From positions 1 through 47,556 of the forward strand of contig SKWO01000009.1 of assembly GCA_007128895.1 (NCBI GenBank): 47,556 nt of DNA. The letters run 5' to 3'. This DNA comes from Gammaproteobacteria bacterium (GTDB lineage: Bacteria > Pseudomonadota > Gammaproteobacteria > SKWO01). A program made the translations under genes and the position numbers. Under the pieces are notes generated by a model that was not told the origin of the DNA, did no database searches, and was given only the letters and a program-made list of their open reading frames with translations. Below are positions 15,401 to 24,471 of this stretch, piece after piece (within the stretch, counting starts at the first letter, position 1; every line of letters begins with the position of its first letter).

Positions 15401-16063
15401 ATGAACGTCTTACGCTGGATCTTCAGCCACCTCTTTCTCGTCATGGTCCTTATCATCCTCGCCTACGGCTGGTTCATCCGCGAGGATCTGGCCGACTGGT
15501 ACCGAGGTGGTGACCGTCAGAGCGTCGAGCTTGAGGCGACGACTGAGGTCGCACCCGTGGTGACGCAAGGGCGTCAGGAGGCAGCGGAGCGACGGGCGCG
15601 GGAGTCGGTTGAGGCCCTGCGTGAAGAGGCGCGCTCCGTACGTCAGGACGCGCCTTCGGTCGTGCCGACTGAGCGGTCGACTCGGGAGCGTGCGCCGACA
15701 CAGCCGGCTGAGCCCGCTGGTGTGGAACAAACAGAGACCGTCAGCCTGCAGCAGGCGCGTACGGCCTTCTGGCAGGGGGAGCATGAGCGGGCCATCGAGC
15801 TCTATCAAGCGCTAATCGCTCAAGGCAAGGCCACGCCAGAACTGCATGGTGAGTTGGGCAACATCCTGGGCTGGGTTGGACGCATGGATGAGGCGCTCGA
15901 CGCGCTCGAACAAGCGGCAGAAGGGCTGTTGGCCGAGCAGCGTTTTGCGGAAGTGGTGGCCATGCTGCCGGCGATCCACACGCACCGTCCGCAGTTGGCC
16001 GAGCGACTCCATCAGCGCCTGCTCGAAGCCCGGCGCAAGGCGGTTCAGCCGAGCGTCGACTGA
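15401..16063 (+). CDS. Membrane-anchored TPR-like protein
   Basis: 220 aa. One N-terminal transmembrane helix (about 8-25, IFSHLFLVMVLIILAYGWF) is followed by a charged helical stretch (about 55-95, EAAERRARESVEALREEARS), a Pro/Thr linker, and TPR-like helices from about 115 to 185 (ARTAFWQGEHERAIELYQAL, ELGNILGWVGRMDEALDALE). No enzyme motif. Start: ATG behind AGGAG, 34 bases after the ParA-like gene. Probably a scaffold for protein contacts at the membrane. Topology cannot be settled from the sequence: there are no obvious flanking positive charges on the short N-terminal side beyond one Arg. Confidence 0.75.
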   Translation: MNVLRWIFSHLFLVMVLIILAYGWFIREDLADWYRGGDRQSVELEATTEVAPVVTQGRQEAAERRARESVEALREEARSVRQDAPSVVPTERSTRERAPTQPAEPAGVEQTETVSLQQARTAFWQGEHERAIELYQALIAQGKATPELHGELGNILGWVGRMDEALDALEQAAEGLLAEQRFAEVVAMLPAIHTHRPQLAERLHQRLLEARRKAVQPSVD

Positions 16064-16107
16064 CGGGCCTGTTTTGATAATAACGATAACCATGGGGCAA
16101 TGAGCCG

Positions 16108-16629
16108 ATGAGCCAGTTGGACCGCGAAGTCACCACCAGTATCCGTATCTCCAAGCAGCTGCAGTTGATTGTCTATTCGGCGATGATTGCCTTCATTGTT
16201 CTGGCGGCGTACGGCTTCTTTCTGGTCAACAGCCTGACCCGAGACGTCAATGTGCTGGCCAAGGAGGTGGCCAACATGGCGCAGACGGTGAATCGTGAGG
16301 TGGTGGCGATCTCCCACCGGATGCAGGATATCTCGTCGGCCATCACCGAGATGGATGGCAACATGGGTCAGATGAGCGTCAACATCCGCTCAATGGCGGC
16401 CGATACCCGCAGTATGGCAGTGACCACCTACAACATGCAGCGCGACATGTGGAGTCTCAATCAGAACGTCTCGGCACCGTTCGGCTTCATGAACCAGATG
16501 GTGCCGTGGGGTGGGGTCAATCAGGGGCCGTACCCGGGATCTGTGCCGGCACCACCGCCGGGCTTCAGCCCGATGCCGCCGGTGCAGCAGCGCCAGGCGG
16601 CGCCGGCAACGCCCCGGTCGCGCGACTGA
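16108..16629 (+). CDS. Single-pass membrane protein with coiled coil and Pro/Gly/Met-rich tail
   Basis: 173 aa, no named family recognised. A transmembrane helix at about 19-41 is followed by a long heptad-like helix (about 42-125, for example VNVLAKEVANMAQTVNREVV) reminiscent of the stalk of chemoreceptors but without a signalling tip. The C-terminus (about 128-173) is rich in Pro, Gly, Met and aromatic residues (SAPFGFMNQMVPWGGVNQG). The same flavour of motif appears in the adaptor insert at 128-175 of the protein at 7566. It is likely an oligomeric envelope scaffold in the sulfur-globule gene run, 44 bases after the TPR protein. Confidence 0.75.
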   Translation: MSQLDREVTTSIRISKQLQLIVYSAMIAFIVLAAYGFFLVNSLTRDVNVLAKEVANMAQTVNREVVAISHRMQDISSAITEMDGNMGQMSVNIRSMAADTRSMAVTTYNMQRDMWSLNQNVSAPFGFMNQMVPWGGVNQGPYPGSVPAPPPGFSPMPPVQQRQAAPATPRSRD

Positions 16630-16650
16630 CCTTACGGATGGGAGAGTATA

Positions 16651-18177
16651 GTGTTCAACCGAGCAGACAAGCGGGTCAATGAGCAGCTGAAACGGCTGAG
16701 TGAGCGATTGGCGGAGGAGAACCCGCTGCTCAAGGACATCGTCGGCCAGTTTCAGCGGCTTGACCGGCTGGCCTACCGCATGGGGTTGCTGGGTCCGGAA
16801 CAGTCGTATGCCTTTACCATCTCCTGGTGGCCGATGGTGGCCGTGCTCGGCACCTTCTCCGCCGGCAAATCGAGCTTCATCAACGCCTATCTTGGCCAGG
16901 ATGTGCAGCGTACCGGCAACCAGGCGGTCGATGACCACTTTACCGTCATCTGCTACGGCGCCTCCGACGCGGTCAAGGAGCTGCCGGGGGTCGCGCTGGA
17001 TGGCGATCCACGCTTTCCCTTTTATCGGGTCAGTGACGAAATTGCGCGGGTCGGCAGTGACCGTGGACGCAGCGTCGACCACTACCTGAAGATGAAGACG
17101 TGCCGCGCTGAGCCGTTGCGCGGGCGCATACTGATCGACTCACCGGGCTTCGATGCCGATGAGCAGCGTACCGAGATCCTGCGCCTGACCGATCACATCA
17201 TCGATCTGTCGGACCTGGTGCTGGTCTTCTTCGACGCCCGCCACCCCGAGCCGGGCGCGATGCGCGACACCCTCGAGTATCTGGTCAGCCGCGTGGCCGA
17301 GCGCAACGACGCCGGCAAGCTGATGTTCATCCTCAACCAGATCGACACCACCTGGCACGAGGACAACCTGGAAGAGGTGGTCTCCGCCTGGCAGCGCGCC
17401 GTGGTACGCAAGGGGAGCGATACCGGACGCTTCTACTGTATCTACAATCCGCAGCAGGCGGTGCGGATCGAAGAGCCGCTGATCGAGGAGCGCTACCGTC
17501 AGAAGGCGGGCCATGACCGCGATGAGATCCACCAGCGCATTGCCGGCGTGACCCTGTCGCGTAGCTACCGCATCGTCGGCTCCCTGCAGGCGATGGCCGA
17601 CCGCATCGAGCAGCAAGCCGTGCCGGCGCTGTGCGAGGCGTTGGCCCGCTGGTCGAAACGGGTGGCTCTCTACGACGGACTCGCCTACGCGGCATTGGCT
17701 GCCGTCGTACTGGCTGCGACCCATCTGGTAACCGGTTCGGTCACCGTGCTCTTCCAGCCGGGCTGGATCGACTACCTGGCCGAGCGTCCAATGACTGCCA
17801 GTCTGGTCGGGGCCGGTGTGATTGCCATACTGGGGGCGATCCACTACACCATGCGTCGTACGGCTGCCCGACAGATCGCTCGCCAGATGGCCACCGAGCA
17901 GCCGGAGGGCAATCTGCAGCGTGCCTTTCTCAAGAATACCCGTTTCTGGCACAGTCTCTGGCGCAACCGGCCGACCGGGTGGGGCCGTTCGGCCAGTCGT
18001 CTTTTGAGGGATTTGCGTGAGAATGCCGAGGGCTATGTCCAGCGGCTTAACAATGCCTTCGTCGATCCGGTCGGACGCCATCCGGAGGGCGAAGCGGCGC
18101 ATCAGGCGACGAGCGTACAGCAGAATAACCATAATGTGAGCGAGGGGAGCAACGAGGAACGCTCAACAGGAGGGTGA
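16651..18177 (+). CDS. Membrane-associated dynamin-like GTPase
   Basis: A bacterial dynamin-family GTPase of 508 aa. G1 GTFSAGKSS (67-75), G2 threonine region (about 95-100), G3 DSPG (163-166) and G4 NQID (229-232) are all present. The GTPase domain is preceded by a short helical region and followed by helices and two predicted transmembrane segments (about 339-362 and 380-400), then a basic cytoplasmic C-terminus. Dynamin-like proteins tubulate, fuse or stabilise membranes. The start is GTG at 16651 with GGAGAG upstream; no in-frame ATG fits the conserved N-terminus better. Position in the run suggests remodelling of the inner membrane near the sulfur deposits (inference). Confidence 0.9.
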   Translation: MFNRADKRVNEQLKRLSERLAEENPLLKDIVGQFQRLDRLAYRMGLLGPEQSYAFTISWWPMVAVLGTFSAGKSSFINAYLGQDVQRTGNQAVDDHFTVICYGASDAVKELPGVALDGDPRFPFYRVSDEIARVGSDRGRSVDHYLKMKTCRAEPLRGRILIDSPGFDADEQRTEILRLTDHIIDLSDLVLVFFDARHPEPGAMRDTLEYLVSRVAERNDAGKLMFILNQIDTTWHEDNLEEVVSAWQRAVVRKGSDTGRFYCIYNPQQAVRIEEPLIEERYRQKAGHDRDEIHQRIAGVTLSRSYRIVGSLQAMADRIEQQAVPALCEALARWSKRVALYDGLAYAALAAVVLAATHLVTGSVTVLFQPGWIDYLAERPMTASLVGAGVIAILGAIHYTMRRTAARQIARQMATEQPEGNLQRAFLKNTRFWHSLWRNRPTGWGRSASRLLRDLRENAEGYVQRLNNAFVDPVGRHPEGEAAHQATSVQQNNHNVSEGSNEERSTGG

Positions 18178-18180
18178 GAG

Positions 18181-18372
18181 ATGAACTATCTGGTCTGGGT
18201 GCTGTTCGGTGTGGCCATGCTGCTGGTGCCGATCTCGCTGCTGGCGGCGCTGACCGCCTTTGGCGTCTGCGTCGGCTGCGCCACACTGCGTGATCTGCGT
18301 CGTCGCTGGGGGCTGCGGCGTCAGCCATCCGAAGCGGCTGATTCGACAAAATCGTTCACACAATCACAATGA
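18181..18372 (+). CDS. Small membrane protein of the dynamin/DsrE2 gene pair
   Basis: 63 aa. One hydrophobic helix (about 4-34, VWVLFGVAMLLVPISLLAAL) with two cysteines at its end (GVCVGCATL) is followed by a basic stretch (RDLRRRWGLRRQ). No named family. It starts 3 bases after the dynamin stop behind AGGAGGGTGAGAG, so it is translationally coupled. The CVGC pair could bind metal or exchange sulfur with the neighbouring DsrE2, but nothing proves it. Confidence 0.7.
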   Translation: MNYLVWVLFGVAMLLVPISLLAALTAFGVCVGCATLRDLRRRWGLRRQPSEAADSTKSFTQSQ

Positions 18373-18390
18373 CGAGAGGGAGATTTGCGC

Positions 18391-18858
18391 ATGAGTGAGA
18401 AAAAACTGGCCATCATCGCCACCAAGGGGAGCCTCGACTGGGCCTATCCGCCCTTCATCCTGGCCTCGACTGCTGCGGCACTGGGCTATCAGGTACAGAT
18501 ATTCTTTACCTTCTATGGTCTGCAGTTGCTGAAGAAGAAGCTCGATCTGGAGGTCACTTCGCTGGGTAATCCGGGCATGCCGATGCCGATGCCCATGCCG
18601 GTGCTGCTGCAGGCGCTGCCGGGCATGCAGAAGATGATGACCATGATGATGAAGAAGAAGATGCAGTCCAAGGGGGTCGCCAGCCTGGAAGACCTGCGCG
18701 ATCTTTGCATCGAGGCCGAAGTACGCATGACGGCCTGTCAGATGACAGTCGACCTCTTCGAGATGGAGACGGCCGAGTTCATCAGCGGGATCGAGTATGC
18801 CGGCGCAGCGGCCTTCTTCGAGTTTGCCGGCGAGTCGGATATCTGCCTGTATATCTGA
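18391..18858 (+). CDS. dsrE2: DsrE2-family sulfur-trafficking protein
   Basis: A 155-aa DsrE/DsrF-like protein of the DsrE2 type, which in sulfur oxidisers accepts and passes persulfide sulfur, usually with TusA and a rhodanese. Seen: KKLAIIATKGSLDWAYPP at the N-terminus, a NPGMPMPMPMPVLLQALPGM segment (60-79) that is characteristic of DsrE2, a Met/Lys-rich stretch, and the conserved active cysteine (Cys116) in RMTACQMTVDLFEM. No TusA or rhodanese gene is adjacent. It is the last gene of the + strand run. Start: ATG 18391 behind GAGAGGGAG. Confidence 0.9.
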   Translation: MSEKKLAIIATKGSLDWAYPPFILASTAAALGYQVQIFFTFYGLQLLKKKLDLEVTSLGNPGMPMPMPMPVLLQALPGMQKMMTMMMKKKMQSKGVASLEDLRDLCIEAEVRMTACQMTVDLFEMETAEFISGIEYAGAAAFFEFAGESDICLYI

Positions 18859-18878
18859 GCCGGCCGGAACCCTCAGCG

Positions 18879-19388
18879 TCAGAGGTGCAGCCGGCGCAGG
18901 TCGGCCGGCACCTCGGCGTGCGCCCATACGGCATCGAACAGGCGTAGCTGCTGCTGCGCCTCGGCCGGGGCATTGAAGCTGACCTGGGCGCGATAGCTGG
19001 TAGCCAGAGGGCGGCGGATCATGCCGGTGGCATCGACGATCAGCAGGGCATCCACTGCGTCGCGCTGCTCGCGCGCCGGTTGGCGGATCTCGATGAAGCT
19101 GGTCAGCCGGCGGGCGGTTTCCAGCAGCTGGTGCCCCTCTTTGATTGCCCGCGCCGGGTCCAGTACCAGAATCCGGATGCGGGCGTTGCGATTGCTGGTG
19201 GCCAACTGGGTCAGCGTCTGGGTGAACTCGGCGTTATCGTACAGCGCCGGATCGAGGTCGTGGCTGAAGAGGTCGATGCTGCGCCGGGCCTGCGTAGCCA
19301 TGCTCAGCGAGACCGTGCGGTTATCCTCCAGACCATCGATCTCGAAGGACTCGCTGTCCTTGCCCAGTACCCGCTGCTCACTCTGCAT
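18879..19388 (-). CDS. Uncharacterised protein, possible DUF7931/PLD-like family
   Basis: 169-aa cytoplasmic protein. It begins with a Glu/Asp-rich segment followed by a domain that alternates predicted strands and helices (RRSIDLFSHDLDPALYD, RIRILVLDP, ALLIVDATGMIRRP), a pattern resembling half of a phospholipase-D-like fold as in the DUF7931 group. The HxK catalytic motif of true PLD enzymes is missing. Start: ATG behind GAGGAG. It lies 59 bases downstream of purB on the same strand and ends 20 bases from the stop of dsrE2, convergently. Confidence 0.65.
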   Translation of the reverse strand: MQSEQRVLGKDSESFEIDGLEDNRTVSLSMATQARRSIDLFSHDLDPALYDNAEFTQTLTQLATSNRNARIRILVLDPARAIKEGHQLLETARRLTSFIEIRQPAREQRDAVDALLIVDATGMIRRPLATSYRAQVSFNAPAEAQQQLRLFDAVWAHAEVPADLRRLHL

Positions 19389-19447
19389 CGCTGTACTCCT
19401 CTATCTGCCGGTGGTATGCCACAACCATAGCATCTTCATGGGCGCGG

Positions 19448-21349
<1,902 letters not shown>

Positions 21350-21364
21350 AGGGGGGGAGACAAG

Positions 21365-22288
21365 ATGGAACGACGCACTTTTCTTAAATACAGTGGACTG
21401 ACGTTGGCCGGTGTTGGCCTGACCGGCTGCAAGGAGCTCGACATGAGCGGCTTCAGTCAGGCGATGAGTGGTCTGGGGCAATCGATGCCGGGCACAGGTG
21501 GTGGTGACCAGTTCTCCTCCCTGATGCGTGCTGGTGGCGCCGTGGCGCGAGCGATGGAAGATCTCGATCCCGAGCAGGAGTACTACCTCGGTCGCACCGT
21601 GGCCGCCAACGTGCTGACCCGTTATCCGGCCTGGAACAACCGTGAAGCGAATGACTACATCAGTCAGGTCGGTCGTTATGTCAGCCTGGCCTCTGCGCTG
21701 CCCGAGACCTTTGGCGGTTACTACTTCCAGATCGCCGACTCCGATGAGATCAACGCCTTTGCTGCGCCGGGTGGGCTGATCATCGTGACCCGTGGTCTGC
21801 TGCGCTGCTGCAAATCGGAGGATGCCGTGGCCGCGGTGCTGGCCCACGAGGTGGGCCACGTGCAACACCGCCACGGTATCCAGGCGATTCGCCGCTCACG
21901 CATCACCTCGGCGGTTGCCATCGTCGGCACCGAAGCGGCCCGTCACGCCGGCTCGCCAGAGGTGCGCCAGCTGGCCCAGCTCTTCGATGGCGCCATTAAC
22001 GACATCATTACCACCATGGTCGATAACGGCTACTCGCGTGCGTTTGAGCGCGATTCGGACCGGGCGGCACTGGCCATTTTGCAGCGCACCGGGTATGACG
22101 ATCGTGCCTTGATCGATATGCTGCAGGAGATGGATGGACGCCTGCAGCCCGGAGCCAAGGACTTTGCCGCGACCCACCCGAGCCCATCGGCTCGCATGGG
22201 TGAGATCGAGCCGAATCTGCTGGCCGAGCGCCGTGCCATTCCACGCTCTCGCCAGAGTCGCTTCCAGAGAGCCATGCGCAATGTATGA
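21365..22288 (+). CDS. M48-family metalloprotease lipoprotein (LoiP/Oma1-like)
   Basis: A 307-aa zinc protease of family M48. A Tat/Sec-like N-terminus with twin Arg (ERRTFLKYSGLTLAG) leads to a lipobox LTGC, so Cys22 should be lipidated. The zinc motif HEVGH is at 161-165, and the third-ligand region is AFERDSDRAAL. It has no transmembrane domains of the HtpX type, so it fits periplasmic LoiP/YcaL/Oma1-like quality-control proteases. The ribosome-binding site is a strong GGGGGGGAGACAAG. It is 15 bases after the SH3 gene, which looks co-transcribed. Confidence 0.9.
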   Translation: MERRTFLKYSGLTLAGVGLTGCKELDMSGFSQAMSGLGQSMPGTGGGDQFSSLMRAGGAVARAMEDLDPEQEYYLGRTVAANVLTRYPAWNNREANDYISQVGRYVSLASALPETFGGYYFQIADSDEINAFAAPGGLIIVTRGLLRCCKSEDAVAAVLAHEVGHVQHRHGIQAIRRSRITSAVAIVGTEAARHAGSPEVRQLAQLFDGAINDIITTMVDNGYSRAFERDSDRAALAILQRTGYDDRALIDMLQEMDGRLQPGAKDFAATHPSPSARMGEIEPNLLAERRAIPRSRQSRFQRAMRNV

Positions 22289-22306
22289 GCCGCTCTGAAT
22301 GAAGAC

Positions 22307-24424
22307 GTGACAGCCTTCGTTCAGCGTCTGATGGATGGCCGTCAGCGCAGCCTGGTGGCGGCGCTGGCGGCCTTTTTGTTGGCCACTTTCATAGGGCAGG
22401 CCGGTTGGCTGGACCGCTGGGAGGCCCGCAGTTGGGATATGCGTGTCGACTGGTTGGCCGCACCCGGCCCGGCGAGCGAGCAAATCGCCGTGATTCTGCT
22501 CGATCAGGCAAGTCTGGACTGGGCCAGTCAGGAGAGCGGGCTAGGCTGGCCATGGCCGCGCGAGCTCTACGGCGTTCTAACCGATTTTGTCGCACGCAGT
22601 TCAGCCCACGCGCTCGCCCTCGATGTGCTCTATCTGGAGCCCTCTGTTTACGGCGTGGGTGATGACCAGCGCTTTGCCGAGGCGATGGAACGGCATGGGC
22701 GTACCGTCTTGCCGCTCTTTGCCAGCCGAGCGGGAGAAGAGGAGGGGCAAGGCTGGCCGGAAGGATATGGCGATGCCCCGTTGCCGCTGTCGCAGCAGCC
22801 GTGGTGGCCGGTCAGCCAGCGCGTTCATCTGCCTATCGAGCCGTTGGCGGTGGCTTCGGCCCAGTTGGGCAATGCCCGCTTCTCGCCGGACGACGATGCC
22901 ATCTATCGACGCCTCCACCCGTTTGAATGGTTCGATGGCCGGGCGATTCCCGCTCTGGGGCTGGCCGCCTGGCGCGCCGCCTATCCCGAGGCCGAGGTCG
23001 TGCTGGAGGCGGGCCGCTTGCGACTGGGCGAATACAGCGTGCCACTGGGGGCCGACGGCACCGCACTGCTGCGCTTTCGCGGCCCCTCCGGGACTCACGA
23101 AACGGTCAGTGCCGCCGCCGTGCTGCAGTCGGAGTTGCGCCTGCGTGCCGGCGAACAGCCGGTCATTGATCCTACGCTGTTCGATGATCGCTACGTCTTC
23201 TTCGGCTTTTCGGCGCCAGGTCTGTTCGATCTGCGCCCGACCCCGGTCAGCGGGATCTATCCCGGGGTCGAGATCCAGGCAACCCTGCTCGACAACCTGC
23301 TCTCGGGCGACTTCCTGCGTCAGCCGCCGCGCTGGGTTGGTCTGGCCGTGGCGGCATTCCTGGCCTGGCTCAGTGCCATGCTGCTGACCCGCTACACGTC
23401 AGTGGCCGGTACGCTGGCGGTGGGGGGGGGGCTGCTGTTGTTGCCGCTACCGCTGGCAGCCGCCGCCTATCAGTTCGGCTACTGGCTACCCCTGATGTTG
23501 CCAGCGCTGGCGGTGGCGCTGGCCATCCTCTTTGCCACGGTGCTCAACCAGGCCACCGAAGGGCGGCAGAAGCGCTTTATCCGCAACGCCTTTCAGCGCT
23601 ATCTGAGTCCGCAGGTGATCGAGCAGCTGGTCAACCATCCCGAGCAGTTGCGTCTGGGCGGCGAGCGCCGCGAGTTGAGCATCTTCTTCTCCGACCTGGC
23701 TGGTTTTACCGCCCTCTCCGAAGGGCTGGAGCCGGAGCCGTTGACCGAACTGCTTAACGACTACCTGTCCGAGATGAGCGAAATCATCCTGGATGAAGGT
23801 GGTACCATCGACAAGTACGAGGGCGATGCAATCATTGCCTTCTGGAATGCGCCGCTCCCGGTCGCGGACCACGCACAGCATGCGGTACGCGCCGCTGTTC
23901 GCTGTCAGCAGCGTCTGGCTGAGCTGCAGCCGCGCTACATCGAACGGGTCGGACGCCCTCTGTCAATGCGTATCGGCCTGCACACCGGCCACGCTGTGGT
24001 CGGCAACATGGGCTCGCGCACCCGCTTCGACTACACCATGCTCGGCGATGCGGTCAATCTGGCCGCCCGCCTGGAGGGGGTCAACAAGGTCTTTGCCACA
24101 CAGACGCTGCTCTCGGGCAGCATGGCCGGGCTGGTGCGCGACCACTGCCCGCTGCGCGAAGTCGGGCGCGTGGCCGTGGTCGGCCGCGCTGAGCCGGTCA
24201 CGCTTTTCCAACCACGCCCGGAAGCGCTCGAAGCGGATGCGGTAGACGCCTTCCACGCCGCCCTTGAGCTCTTCTATCAGGGGGACTTCCATGCTGCCGA
24301 GACGGCGTTTGCCCGGCTCGCCGATCACGACCCGGTCGCGGCGTGCTATGTCGACCACAGTCGCCGCCTGTCGCTGTCGACTCAGGCCGCGTGGAGCGGC
24401 GTCCTGGTGCTCGACAGCAAGTAA
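22307..24424 (+). CDS. CHASE2-domain adenylate cyclase (class III)
   Basis: A membrane-bound class III nucleotidyl cyclase of 705 aa. One N-terminal transmembrane helix is followed by a periplasmic CHASE2 sensor (about 40-330, with IAVILLDQASLDWASQESG and ALDVLYLEP), three transmembrane helices (about 335-420) and the cyclase domain. Metal-binding aspartates are in IFFSDLAGFTAL and YEGDAIIAFW. The adenine-selecting Lys (DKYEGD) and Asp (DYTMLGDAVNLAARLEG) are present, pointing to cAMP rather than cGMP. A TPR-like tail follows. The GTG start at 22307 has a weak site; ATG 22331 is an alternative. The signal sensed is unknown. Confidence 0.92.
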   Translation: MTAFVQRLMDGRQRSLVAALAAFLLATFIGQAGWLDRWEARSWDMRVDWLAAPGPASEQIAVILLDQASLDWASQESGLGWPWPRELYGVLTDFVARSSAHALALDVLYLEPSVYGVGDDQRFAEAMERHGRTVLPLFASRAGEEEGQGWPEGYGDAPLPLSQQPWWPVSQRVHLPIEPLAVASAQLGNARFSPDDDAIYRRLHPFEWFDGRAIPALGLAAWRAAYPEAEVVLEAGRLRLGEYSVPLGADGTALLRFRGPSGTHETVSAAAVLQSELRLRAGEQPVIDPTLFDDRYVFFGFSAPGLFDLRPTPVSGIYPGVEIQATLLDNLLSGDFLRQPPRWVGLAVAAFLAWLSAMLLTRYTSVAGTLAVGGGLLLLPLPLAAAAYQFGYWLPLMLPALAVALAILFATVLNQATEGRQKRFIRNAFQRYLSPQVIEQLVNHPEQLRLGGERRELSIFFSDLAGFTALSEGLEPEPLTELLNDYLSEMSEIILDEGGTIDKYEGDAIIAFWNAPLPVADHAQHAVRAAVRCQQRLAELQPRYIERVGRPLSMRIGLHTGHAVVGNMGSRTRFDYTMLGDAVNLAARLEGVNKVFATQTLLSGSMAGLVRDHCPLREVGRVAVVGRAEPVTLFQPRPEALEADAVDAFHAALELFYQGDFHAAETAFARLADHDPVAACYVDHSRRLSLSTQAAWSGVLVLDSK

Positions 24425-24471
24425 CTTTGGTATCATGAAATGTTTGCACCACTGTCAGGGAAGGAGACGGC

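Noticed and set aside
18560-18605. ATGCCG repeats in dsrE2 as a microsatellite
   Set aside because: They encode the Met-Pro run typical of DsrE2 proteins.
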